This document shows, piece by piece, positions 1 through 8,052 of a DNA stretch of 17,281 nt. The DNA is from Kiritimatiellia bacterium. GTDB lineage: Bacteria; Verrucomicrobiota; Kiritimatiellia; RFP12; UBA1067. The stretch is from assembly GCA_017385345.1 (NCBI GenBank), contig JAFNRY010000325.1, forward strand, positions 1-17,281, read 5' to 3'. Within the stretch, counting starts at the first letter, position 1, and each line of letters starts with the position of its first letter. Position numbers and translations under genes: made by a program. The notes below the pieces were generated by a model. The model searched no databases and was not told the origin of the DNA. It saw only the letters and a program-made list of their open reading frames with translations.

Positions 1-1
1 C

Positions 2-508
2 CGCGAGAATGTCACCATCAGCCGTGGTACTGCCTCGAAAGGCAAGACGGTGGTGGGCAACGGCAATCTGCTGATGGAGAATATGCACATCGGTCACGAC
101 TGCGTTATCGGCAATGGATGCATCATTGGCAATTCCACGAAGTTTGCCGGTGAAGTGATTGTCGATGACAATGCCATTATCTCAGCTTGTTGCCTGTTCC
201 ATCAGTTCCTGCATGTGGGTGGTTACATCATGTTCCAGGGTGGCAGTCGCACCTCGCAGGATATTCCTCCCTACGTCATTGCTGGCAAGGAACCTATCCG
301 CTATGCGGGTGTCAACCTCATCGGTCTGCGTCGTCGCGGATTCCCCAACGAGGTCATCGACGCTATTCACGATGCCTATCGCATCATCTATGCCAAAGGC
401 ATCCTGAAAGATGGTGTTGCAGAGGCTCGTGCCAAGTATCCTGACTGTAAGGAGGTGGAATACATCTGCTCGTTCATTGAAAATTCGAAGCGCGGAGTCA
501 TCCGTTAA
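2..508 (+). CDS. lpxA: Acyl-ACP--UDP-N-acetylglucosamine O-acyltransferase (3' part)
   Basis: The gene is open at the left edge, so the N-terminus is missing; the frame starts at base 2 and stops with TAA at 506-508. LpxA transfers a 3-hydroxyacyl chain from acyl-ACP to UDP-GlcNAc, the first step of lipid A synthesis in the cytoplasm. The visible part has the hexapeptide-repeat rhythm of a left-handed beta helix (HIGHDCVIGNGCIIGN). The His of GHDC, codon 95-97, matches the catalytic His125 of E. coli LpxA. The C-terminal helical part follows with VNLIGLRRRGF and the closing RGVIR, both typical of the family. The next gene, miaA, begins 17 bases downstream; lpxA followed by miaA is an arrangement known from Bacteroidota. 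Composition is that of the left, lower-GC segment. Confidence 0.95.
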   Translation, partial: RENVTISRGTASKGKTVVGNGNLLMENMHIGHDCVIGNGCIIGNSTKFAGEVIVDDNAIISACCLFHQFLHVGGYIMFQGGSRTSQDIPPYVIAGKEPIRYAGVNLIGLRRRGFPNEVIDAIHDAYRIIYAKGILKDGVAEARAKYPDCKEVEYICSFIENSKRGVIR

Positions 509-525
509 TAGTTTTACGGTTTAAG

Positions 526-1422
526 TTGAACAAACTCATCGTCATCACGGGCCCAACCGCTGTAGGCAAAACGGCACTAACCCTTGAGATTGCCAAGCAC
601 TACGGCATACCAATCATCAATGCTGACTCACGTCAGATTTATCAAGAACTGAGGATTGGCACGGCCTCCCCGACGGTTGAGCAGATGCAGCAGGTTCACC
701 ACTATTTCGTAGGCACCAAGAGCATCAACGACTACTATAATGCTTCGATGTACGAACAGGAAGTCATGCAGTTGCTTCAAACATTGTTCGCTACATCTCC
801 TATCCAAATTCTTTCGGGAGGAAGCATGATGTATATTGATGCGGTATGCAATGGCATCGACGATATTCCGACCGTTCGCGATGATATTCGCAACGAGATG
901 AAACGTCGCTACGAGGAAGAAGGATTGGAGAGCCTTTGTGAAGACCTTCGTCGCCTTGACCCCGAGCACTACGAGGTGGTAGACCGTCAGAACCATCGTC
1001 GCGTCATCCATGCGCTCGAGATTTGTTACCAGACGGGCAAGACCTACACCTCTTTCCGTACACAAGCCAAGAAGCAACGTCCTTTCCAGATTATCAAAAT
1101 CGGACTGAATCGTGATCGCGACGAACTCTATCAACGCATCAACCAGCGTGTTGACGACATGATGGCAGAAGGTCTTCTGGATGAAGCAAAGGCGATGCTT
1201 CCATATAGAGAAGCGAATGCCTTAAACACCGTAGGCTACAAAGAACTGTTCGACTACTTCGATGGACGATGGCCCCTCGCTGAAGCGGTAGAGCGCATCA
1301 AGGGCAACACCCGTCGTTATGCTCGCAAACAACTCACTTGGTATAAACGTGATGAACAAGTTACATGGTTTCATCCCCATCAACAACAAGAAATTCTGAA
1401 TTTAATTTCGCACTATGAATAA
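526..1422 (+). CDS. miaA: tRNA dimethylallyltransferase
   Basis: The protein has 298 residues, the usual family length. MiaA transfers a dimethylallyl group to N6 of A37 in tRNAs that read codons starting with U. Visible motifs are the P-loop GPTAVGKT (residues about 8-15), DSRQIYQ with IGTA (substrate and tRNA contact region), SGGSMMYIDA and, near the C-terminus, NTVGYKEL followed by RRYARKQLTWYKR. The start chosen is TTG at 526: it places the P-loop at the expected distance from the N-terminus, and no ATG or GTG lies upstream in frame after the lpxA stop. No Shine-Dalgarno sequence is visible, as is common in Bacteroidota. The 3' end overlaps the next gene by 8 bases, suggesting translational coupling in one operon with lpxA. 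Confidence 0.95.
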   Translation: MNKLIVITGPTAVGKTALTLEIAKHYGIPIINADSRQIYQELRIGTASPTVEQMQQVHHYFVGTKSINDYYNASMYEQEVMQLLQTLFATSPIQILSGGSMMYIDAVCNGIDDIPTVRDDIRNEMKRRYEEEGLESLCEDLRRLDPEHYEVVDRQNHRRVIHALEICYQTGKTYTSFRTQAKKQRPFQIIKIGLNRDRDELYQRINQRVDDMMAEGLLDEAKAMLPYREANALNTVGYKELFDYFDGRWPLAEAVERIKGNTRRYARKQLTWYKRDEQVTWFHPHQQQEILNLISHYE

Positions 1423-3094
1423 CTACTTAGAAATGGTTGGCACATTCTTCCAGAAAGGATGGCAATGGTATAAGGGACTCTATCAGGGACGTCGCTGGTA
1501 CGTCAAGATAGGTGCAGCTATCGCTTCGCTCGTCGTGGCATTCCTGCTCTATCTCATCATGGTCGACATCAACTTCCTGTGGCTTTTCGGTAAGTCGCCC
1601 TCCATGAGCGATGTCAAGAACACCCACCCTGCCGAGGCCTCACAGATCTATAGTGCCGACGGCAAGGTGATTGGCAAGTTCTTCAGCGAGAACCGCATGC
1701 CCGTGGACTACGACGATGTCAGCCCGAAGTTCTGGGAAGCCCTTATCGACACCGAGGACGAGCGTTTCTATCGCCATCATGGCATCGACTATCAGGCTTT
1801 TGGAGCAGCTTTGAAAGACTATGTCTTGCATCGTGATGCCCGTGGTGCTTCCACCATCACCCAGCAGTTGGCCAAGAACCTCTTCCGTGTCCGCACGCAA
1901 TACTCAACAGGACTATTGGGCAATATTCCTGGCTTGAAGATGCTCATCATGAAGAGCAAGGAGTGGATTACCGCCTATAAGTTGGAATGGTATTTCGATA
2001 AGAACGAGATATTGACCATGTATGCCAATACCGTTGACTTCGGTTCCAATGCCTTTGGCATCAAGACCGCTGCCAAGACCTATTTCGGCACTACTCCCAA
2101 GCATCTCACCACCGACCAGTCTGCCATTCTGGTAGGACTGCTCAAGGCCACCACCTATTATAATCCGCGCATCAATCCGAAGAATTCCCTCAGTCGTCGC
2201 AATGTGGTGCTCGACAACATGCTTCGCCACGGTCATCTCACACCTGAGGAGTGCAAAGCCCTTCAGCAGAAGGAAATCAAGCTGGACTATAGTGTGGAGA
2301 ATGTCTATGACGGCAATGCCAACTACTTCCGTGAAGCGGTGGCCGACTGGATGAAGTCGTGGTGTAAGGAGTATTATGGCGACGACCGTGCCTATGCTTA
2401 TTATACCGAAGGTTTGAAGATTCACACCACCCTCGACAGTCGCATGCAGCATTATGCTGAGGAAGCTGCCATCAAACAGATGAAGCAGGTGCAGAAGACC
2501 TTCAATCAGCATTGGGGCAATGTCAATCCCTGGCAAGACGAACGCCATGTAGAAATTCCCCATTTCATCGAGGATTTGGCTAAGAAGACACCTTATTATA
2601 AATTGCTGAACCAGAAGTACGACGGCAACCAAGACTCCATTTTCTATTATCTCAATCTTCCCCATAAGGTTAAACTCTTCGATTATGAGAATGGATATGT
2701 CGAGAAAGAAATGTCGTCTATGGACAGCATCCGTTATATGGAGCATTTCATGCATTGTGGCTTCGTGGCCATCGAACCTCAGACCGGACATGTCAAGGCC
2801 TGGGTGGGCGACATCGACTTCAAGACGTGGAAATACGACAAGGTAACGGCCATGCGCCAGCCTGGCTCTACCTTCAAGCTCTTCGTCTATTCCGAGGCCA
2901 TGAACCAAGGCATCACGCCTTGCGACACCCGCAAGGACGAGTACTTCGCCATGAAGGTGATGGACCATGACAAGGAGGTCACCTGGGCTCCCACCAATGC
3001 TGATGGCCGTTTCTCAGGTGCCAACATCACCCTGAAGCAAGCCTTCGCCATGAGTATCAACAGCGTGGCCGTTCGTCTGGGTCAGGAAGTACTC
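1415..3094 (+). CDS. Penicillin-binding protein 1A-type bifunctional murein synthase, truncated at the junction
   Basis: This is a class A penicillin-binding protein that polymerises and cross-links peptidoglycan in the periplasm. A membrane anchor lies at residues about 28-50. The GT51 glycosyltransferase domain follows with EDERFYRHHG (catalytic Glu114), GASTITQQLAKNLF, an Asn-Thr-Val-Asp-Phe-Gly stretch and ILVGLLKATTYYNP. The transpeptidase domain shows PGSTFK (nucleophile Ser485, Lys488) and the S-I-N motif at residues 547-549. The third transpeptidase motif (Lys-Thr-Gly) and the whole C-terminus are absent, because after about residue 559 the frame continues as signal peptidase I. Full-length homologues usually have 750-800 residues or more. 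The start overlaps miaA by 8 bases. The end given is approximate, as the exact breakpoint cannot be read from one sequence. As assembled, the transpeptidase would not be functional. Confidence 0.9.
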
Positions 3095-3120
3095 CAGGAT
3101 TTCGGCAAGGAATGGCTCGA
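3085..3120. other. Junction between two DNA segments of different origin (probable assembly chimera)
   Basis: Left of this point the sequence has about 50% GC and Bacteroidota-like genes; right of it GC is about 65-70% and codon use differs. The reading frame passes through in frame: SVAVRLGQEV still fits PBP1A, while KEWLDTLVVAI already fits the membrane anchor of signal peptidase I. The two halves therefore meet between about residues 559 and 566 of the 872-residue fused frame. Both genes are broken at the same spot, with no insertion-sequence end, tRNA or duplicated target visible. This is what a misjoined metagenomic contig looks like. A real recombination event is possible but would have destroyed two normally important genes at once. 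Confidence 0.8.
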
Positions 3121-4033
3121 TACGCTCGTCGTGGCCATATCGGTGGCCATGGCGTTCCGTGCGTACTTCTATGAGCCGTTCAACATACCGACCGGATCGA
3201 TGCAGCCGACCCTGTACGGCAACCACGTCGAGCCGTGCGAGAATCCCGGTCTTTTCCAGAAGACGCCGCTGAAATGGCTCGAATGGCTCGCCACGGGGCG
3301 GGAGTACAAGGAGCTGACGGCGCCGTTCGGCGGGCGCGTACTGCTGCAGGACCGCGACGACGGGCGTTTCAATGTGTTCGTGCAGTCCGGCGGCGGCGCG
3401 ACGAGCGGGGGCGTGGCGCTGCCGACAGACGCGCTGTCGCGGATGGACTTCGGACCGGAGGCGGCGGGGCTGCGGCTGGCGGCCGTGCCTTCGTCCCGGG
3501 ACGGCAGGCTGAAAACGGTCTGCGCCGTCGGCGGCGACGGCCGCCCCGCCGGCGAAATCCGCGTCAGAAAAGGCCAGAGGCTGTTTGCGGGCTACGATAC
3601 CACCGGCGATTTCATTTTCGTGAACAGGTGGCTCTGGAACTTCCGGAAGCCGAAGCGGGGCGACGTCATGGTCTTCTCCACGACGGGCATCCCGAAGCTC
3701 GCCCAAGGCATCCACTACATAAAGAGACTCACGGCGCTGCCGGGCGAGACGGTCGAGATAAAGACGCCGGACGTTTACATAGACGGCAGGCGGCTCGAGG
3801 AGTCGGTGAAGCCGGCCGAGGGCGCGCGCGGCGAGAAGACGCCGCTTCCTTCGCCCGGCGCGATGTCCGGGCCGCTCCCGCTGCGCGAGGGGGAGTATTT
3901 CGCCTGCGGCGACAATTCCGACAACAGCTTCGACAGCAGATACTGGGGCGCGGTCCCCGAGGCGAACATGAGGGGCACGGGGGCGTGCGTCTTCTGGCCG
4001 CTGTTCAACCCGAGGTGGGGAAGCATACGGTAG
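3095..4033 (+). CDS. lepB: Signal peptidase I, 5' end missing
   Basis: Signal peptidase I cleaves signal peptides from exported proteins at the outer face of the cytoplasmic membrane. What remains begins in the N-terminal membrane anchor (TLVVAISVAMAFRAYF). Next comes the nucleophile motif PTGSMQPTL, whose Ser codon is 3197-3199. The general-base motif is YIKRLTALPGE, with the Lys codon at 3722-3724. KRGDVMVF precedes it, and the signature CGDNSDNSFDSRYWG closes the domain. Ser and Lys are 175 residues apart, against 55 in E. coli LepB (Ser90/Lys145), so about 120 residues are inserted between them. This insert, rich in Gly, Arg and Asp, contains a second FVNRWLWNF region before the conserved core resumes. 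The native start codon is not present. The frame ends with TAG, and the kinase gene begins 78 bases later. Confidence 0.9.
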   Translation, partial: QDFGKEWLDTLVVAISVAMAFRAYFYEPFNIPTGSMQPTLYGNHVEPCENPGLFQKTPLKWLEWLATGREYKELTAPFGGRVLLQDRDDGRFNVFVQSGGGATSGGVALPTDALSRMDFGPEAAGLRLAAVPSSRDGRLKTVCAVGGDGRPAGEIRVRKGQRLFAGYDTTGDFIFVNRWLWNFRKPKRGDVMVFSTTGIPKLAQGIHYIKRLTALPGETVEIKTPDVYIDGRRLEESVKPAEGARGEKTPLPSPGAMSGPLPLREGEYFACGDNSDNSFDSRYWGAVPEANMRGTGACVFWPLFNPRWGSIR

Positions 4034-4111
4034 CGCCGGCCCGGAGGCTCTGCCGATTCTGCGGGAGAATAAAGTCAAAACGGGGAAAGAGAAAACCACG
4101 GGGGTGGAAAC
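4034..4111. other. Short intergenic spacer with SD-like sequence before the kinase gene
   Basis: This 78-base spacer lies between lepB and the kinase gene. It has no convincing terminator hairpin and no strong -10 hexamer. A G-rich stretch at 4100-4107 (GGGGGTGG) sits four bases before the ATG at 4112 and is the best candidate for ribosome binding. The two genes may be co-transcribed. Confidence 0.4.
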
Positions 4112-6532
4112 ATGGGCGAAGAACAATTGATAGCGACTCCGTGTTCGTTCGGCGAAAACGGCGGATTCCTGCTCGAGAGGGAACTCGGGCGCGGCGGCAT
4201 GGGCGGCGTCTATCTCGGCCGCGACAAGATGCTCGACCGGCAGGTCGCGGTCAAGGTGATGCTCAAGGAGTACGGAAGCGACGCCGAGTTCGTGGACAAG
4301 TTCAAGCGCGAGGCGCAGGCCGCCGCGAAGCTGATCCATCCGAACATCGCCCAGATATACTCCTTCGGCGTCTCCGGCGGAATGCCGTACATCGCGATGG
4401 AACTCGTGGCCGGCGGTTCGCTCGACAAGCTGATGCGCAACTCCGGCGCGGAGACCGACGTCGCCCGCGTGATGAAGATATGCGAGCAGACCGCGCAGGC
4501 TCTCAGATGCGCGTCCGACAGCGGACTCGTCCATGGCGACGTCAAGCCCGAAAACATACTCCTCGACGCCAACGGGAACGCCAAGCTCGTCGATTTCGGC
4601 CTCGCCGCGATGCAGAAGGACACGAACGAGATATGGGGCACGCCGTACTACATCGCGCCGGAGAAGGTGCGCAAGGAGCAGGTGGATTTCCGCGCCGACA
4701 TATATTCGCTCGGCGGCACGCTGTACCACGCGCTGTGCGGCGTGGCGCCGTTCGAGGGCGAGGACGCCAACGCGGTCGTCCGCAAGAGGTTCGAGTCGGT
4801 TCCGGCAAAGCCCAGCGAAGTGCGTCCGGGGCTTTCGCCGCAGATAGACGCGCTCGTGATGAAGATGCTCGAGTTCGACCCGAAGGACCGCCACCCGAGC
4901 TTCGAGGCGCTGCTGGCCGACTTCAAGAAGGTAATGACGTCCGGTCTCGGCGGCGGCGCCGGCGCCGCCGGTGACGGCAGGAAGGTTTTGAAAATCAACA
5001 CCAAGGCGATCGCGAACATTGCCGAGACCGCGGTGGCCGGGGACGGCGGCGAAGACGATGAAGAGGGCGGCGGTCTCGGCAAGAAGGTCGCCATAGTCGC
5101 CGGAAGCATCGTCCTCGCGATCGCGCTCGTCGTCGGTGGGCTGTTCGGCTACGTGAAGATGTCGAAGAGCGCCGAGGAGCGGACTGCGCGCGAGCTGATA
5201 GAGGACAACATGCGCAAGGCGAAGGAGTCGCTCGCCGAGACGCGCAAGACGGTCGAGCACTTCGGCGGCCAGATCGAAGAGATGGCGGCCGCGATAGCCA
5301 AGGAATGCGAAGAGATTCAGGTCGCCGCGGCCAAGGTGATGGAAGGCGCGTTTCCGAAGGAGGCCATAGATTCGCTCAAGCCGGCCGAGACCGCCGAACT
5401 CGCGGATGCGAAGAAGGCGATGGAGAAGGGCGCCAAGCCCGCCGTCGCGCCGAAGGACGCCAAACCGTACAAGGCCGATCCCAACGCGCCGGAGATCGTC
5501 AACGCCGTAAGGGAAATCTGGGAAAGGAACTACGCGGCGCAGGCCGCCGCGTTGCGCGTGCGCAGGGGCGTGAACGACCTGTGCGCCGCCATCGACGAAG
5601 CGTCCGCCGCGGAGGGCCGCTCCAAGGCCGACATGGAACGCGCGGCCGCCGCGACGTCTGAAATGTCCAGACGGTTCGAAGCCGTGAAACTGTCGCCGGA
5701 CGTGACGACGGTGCAGAAGGCGAAGGGATCGCTGAAGGACAAGGGCGAGCGCGTGATAAAGAAAACGAAGAGGCGCGTGTTCGAGGAGGCGCAGCAGAAG
5801 AAGCGCGCCGAGGAGAAGGCCAGACGCGAAGCCGAGGAGAAGGCGCGTGAGCAGGCCGCCGAGCAGGCCGAGGCGGAAAAGGCCGCCGGCGAAGTCGCGG
5901 CGGTCAAGGCCAAGTTCCTTTCGATCAACGAGAACGGCAATTTCAGACAGCTCGACTGGAACGGCGCGAAACGCCAGCTGGCCCTGGTCGAGACGGCGAC
6001 CGGCGAGGGCGCCAACGCCCTGAAGCGTGAAATCAAGAAGATCGACATGATGGCCTCCGTGCAGACGATCCTGATGCGCAACCTGAAGGGCTACACGTTC
6101 GCCCGGGGCGCCGGCCGGCTGGCGTCCGGCGCGCCCGCTCCGAATCTGAAAGGCATGATGGCGGTTTCCGCCACCGCTTCGGAAATATCGCTCCGCCGCG
6201 GCGGCGGAGCGTCCGCCCTGAGGAAAATCTCCTGGCAGCAGTTCTACCGCGACTACCATTCCAACCTCGCCGAGCTGTGCAACAGGTTCATAACCGGCGG
6301 GCGCGAGAACGGATCTCCGAAACTGAATCTCAAGGAGCAGACGGAAGCGATGCTCGGCGTGGCGCTCACCATGCAGCTGCTCTATCCCGACGACGCCACG
6401 GCCGCGGGCTACGGCAAAAGCATGGCCAAACGCGCGGTGAAACTCATGCCCAGCTCCGAGGAATACGCTTCGATCGCGAAGGAGCTCTACCCGGACGAGG
6501 ACTTTTCGGCGGAACGCGAAGAAGAAGAATGA
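4112..6532 (+). CDS. Transmembrane Ser/Thr protein kinase (PknB-like catalytic domain) with coiled-coil C-terminal region
   Basis: The protein has 806 residues. The Hanks-type kinase domain covers residues about 19-275. It has the glycine loop LGRGGMGGVY, the ATP Lys48 in VAVKVM, the catalytic loop HGDVKPEN (Asp143, Lys145, Asn148), the metal-binding DFG (Asp161) and the activation segment ending GTPYYIAPE. The Arg of the usual HRD triad is Gly142, so this is a non-RD kinase, which may not depend on activation-loop phosphorylation. A Gly/Ala linker follows, then one membrane helix (AIVAGSIVLAIALVVGG, about residues 328-348). About 455 residues, probably periplasmic, remain. They are rich in Ala, Glu and Lys and include a strong coiled coil near residues 550-603. 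I recognise no PASTA, WD40 or TPR repeats. The substrate is unknown. The stop overlaps the ilvA start (ATGA). Confidence 0.9.
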   Translation: MGEEQLIATPCSFGENGGFLLERELGRGGMGGVYLGRDKMLDRQVAVKVMLKEYGSDAEFVDKFKREAQAAAKLIHPNIAQIYSFGVSGGMPYIAMELVAGGSLDKLMRNSGAETDVARVMKICEQTAQALRCASDSGLVHGDVKPENILLDANGNAKLVDFGLAAMQKDTNEIWGTPYYIAPEKVRKEQVDFRADIYSLGGTLYHALCGVAPFEGEDANAVVRKRFESVPAKPSEVRPGLSPQIDALVMKMLEFDPKDRHPSFEALLADFKKVMTSGLGGGAGAAGDGRKVLKINTKAIANIAETAVAGDGGEDDEEGGGLGKKVAIVAGSIVLAIALVVGGLFGYVKMSKSAEERTARELIEDNMRKAKESLAETRKTVEHFGGQIEEMAAAIAKECEEIQVAAAKVMEGAFPKEAIDSLKPAETAELADAKKAMEKGAKPAVAPKDAKPYKADPNAPEIVNAVREIWERNYAAQAAALRVRRGVNDLCAAIDEASAAEGRSKADMERAAAATSEMSRRFEAVKLSPDVTTVQKAKGSLKDKGERVIKKTKRRVFEEAQQKKRAEEKARREAEEKAREQAAEQAEAEKAAGEVAAVKAKFLSINENGNFRQLDWNGAKRQLALVETATGEGANALKREIKKIDMMASVQTILMRNLKGYTFARGAGRLASGAPAPNLKGMMAVSATASEISLRRGGGASALRKISWQQFYRDYHSNLAELCNRFITGGRENGSPKLNLKEQTEAMLGVALTMQLLYPDDATAAGYGKSMAKRAVKLMPSSEEYASIAKELYPDEDFSAEREEEE
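4951..4970. repeat. Perfect 20-base GC palindrome inside the kinase linker codons
   Basis: The 20 bases 4951-4970 (cggcggcgccggcgccgccg) equal their own reverse complement. They encode the Gly/Ala linker between the kinase domain and the juxtamembrane part. In DNA this rich in GC, repeated GGC/GCC codons give such symmetry easily, so it may be only a by-product of the linker composition; as RNA it could form a stem. Confidence 0.45.
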
Positions 6533-8052
6533 AAAAGATGGATTCCTGCGAATATCTAAGGCGCGTCCTCGACACGCCGGTGTACGACGTCGCGGCGGTA
6601 ACGCCGCTTGACGAGGCGGAGGCGCTTTCGCGCAGGCGCGGCTGCCGCTTCCTCCTGAAGCGCGAAGACCTCCAGAGCGTCCACAGCTACAAGCTGCGCG
6701 GCGCGTACGCGAAAATGTGCTCGCTGCCGGAAGAGGCGCTGCGCAAGGGCGTCGTTGCGGCGTCCGCCGGCAACCACGCGCAAGGCGTGGCGCTCGCGGC
6801 GCGCAAGCTCGGCGTCGAGGCGCTGATAGTAATGCCGGTGACGACGCCGGAGATCAAGGTGGAGGCGGTGAAGGCGCTGGGCGCGAAAATCGTGCAGTTC
6901 GGCGACGGCTATTCCGACTGCGCCGAGGAGGCCGCTCGCATAGTGGCCGCCACCGGCAAGACCTTCATTCCGCCCTACGACGATCCGGACGTCATAGCCG
7001 GCCAGGCGACGGTGGCGAAGGAGATACTCGAGCAGGCAGGGCGTTCGCTTTCCGCGATATACGTCCCGGTGGGCGGCGGCGGGCTGGCCGCAGGAACCTG
7101 CATATACGTGAAAAACGTGAGGCCCGGCGTCAAGGTGATCGGCGTGGAGCCGGAGGATTCCGACTGCATGTGGCGCTCTCTGCGCGCGGGCAGGCGCGTA
7201 AGCGTGGCCAATCCGGGGCTGTTCGCGGACGGCGTGTGCGTGAAGAAGCCCGGGGACGAGACGTTCAGGATATGCCGCAGATATCTCGACGGCATAGTGC
7301 GCGTGACGACGGCGGAGACGTGCGCCGCGATCAAGGACATCTTCGAGGCGACGCGGTCGATATGCGAGCCGGCCGGCGCGCTCGCGCTGGCGGGCGCGAA
7401 GAAGAACGCGTCGAAGGGCGAGACGTGCGCCTGCATCATATCTGGCGCCAATATGAACTTCGACAGGATTCGGTTCGCGGCGGAGCAGGCGGAGCTCGGC
7501 GAAGGGCGCGAGGCGGTGTTCGACCTGACGATACCCGAGCGCCCCGGAAGCTTCCGCGACTTCGCGCGGCGCATCGGCAAGCGCAGCGTGACGGAGTTCA
7601 ACTACCGCATGGGAGAGGGCGGCGACGCGCACGTGTTCGCCGGAATATCGGTGAAGACGCCCGCGGAGCGCAAAACGCTCGCGGCGGCTTTCGCGCGCGC
7701 GGGGTACGGCTGCACCGATCTGAGCGACAGCGCCCTCGCGAAGGAGCATGTCCGCTACATGGCAGGGGGAAGGCCGGCCTGCGCGAAGAACGAAGTCGCC
7801 TACCGCTTCGAGTTCCCCGAGCGGCCGGGGGCGCTGATGGAGTTTCTCACGGCCATAGGCGGGCGCTGGAACATTTCTATGTTCCACTACCGCAACCACG
7901 GCGACGACCACGGCAGGGTGCTGGCCGGATTCCAGGTTCCGCCGGCGGAGCGGTCGCAGTTCGCCAAGGTGCTCGAAGGGATAGGATACGTTTGCGAAGA
8001 CGTGACCGGCGATCCCGCCTACCGCACGTTTCTCGCGCCCGCCCGCGGGTGA
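6529..8052 (+). CDS. ilvA: Threonine ammonia-lyase, biosynthetic type with two ACT-like regulatory domains
   Basis: The protein has 507 residues, close to E. coli IlvA (514). It is a PLP enzyme that deaminates threonine to 2-oxobutanoate, the committed step to isoleucine. The PLP-binding Lys55 lies in SVHSYKLRGAY. SAGNHAQGVAL and the phosphate-binding glycine loop VGGGGLAAG follow. The catalytic domain ends near residue 320. Two ACT-like domains come next: the first from about residue 329 (VFDLTIPERPGSFRDF), the second from about 423 (YRFEFPERPGALMEF). This two-domain form is the isoleucine-inhibited, valine-activated type in known members. The ATG at 6529 was chosen because it overlaps the kinase stop as ATGA and gives the normal N-terminus; a GA-rich stretch precedes it. 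Open frame extends further upstream but is only a shadow of the kinase. The 3' end overlaps the convergent kamA-like gene by 34 bases. Confidence 0.95.
   Translation: MKKMDSCEYLRRVLDTPVYDVAAVTPLDEAEALSRRRGCRFLLKREDLQSVHSYKLRGAYAKMCSLPEEALRKGVVAASAGNHAQGVALAARKLGVEALIVMPVTTPEIKVEAVKALGAKIVQFGDGYSDCAEEAARIVAATGKTFIPPYDDPDVIAGQATVAKEILEQAGRSLSAIYVPVGGGGLAAGTCIYVKNVRPGVKVIGVEPEDSDCMWRSLRAGRRVSVANPGLFADGVCVKKPGDETFRICRRYLDGIVRVTTAETCAAIKDIFEATRSICEPAGALALAGAKKNASKGETCACIISGANMNFDRIRFAAEQAELGEGREAVFDLTIPERPGSFRDFARRIGKRSVTEFNYRMGEGGDAHVFAGISVKTPAERKTLAAAFARAGYGCTDLSDSALAKEHVRYMAGGRPACAKNEVAYRFEFPERPGALMEFLTAIGGRWNISMFHYRNHGDDHGRVLAGFQVPPAERSQFAKVLEGIGYVCEDVTGDPAYRTFLAPARG

Noticed and set aside
1415..4033. 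A genuine PBP1A-signal peptidase fusion protein
   Set aside because: GC content, codon use and lineage all change at the same point and both partners are truncated; a misjoined contig explains this more simply.
6190..6210. GC-rich hairpin (nine-base arms) inside the kinase gene as a terminator
   Set aside because: It lies within conserved open frame and is not followed by a T-run; Gly/Arg codon repeats explain it.
3014..6259. A 1081-codon open frame on the minus strand across the junction, lepB and the kinase gene
   Set aside because: It lies opposite well-recognised genes, is dominated by Arg, Ala, Gly and Leu, has no family motif and crosses the probable chimeric join; GC-rich codon structure opens such antisense frames.
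6277..6528. Upstream extension of the ilvA frame
   Set aside because: It overlaps the conserved end of the kinase gene, has shadow-like composition and would give IlvA an abnormal N-terminus.
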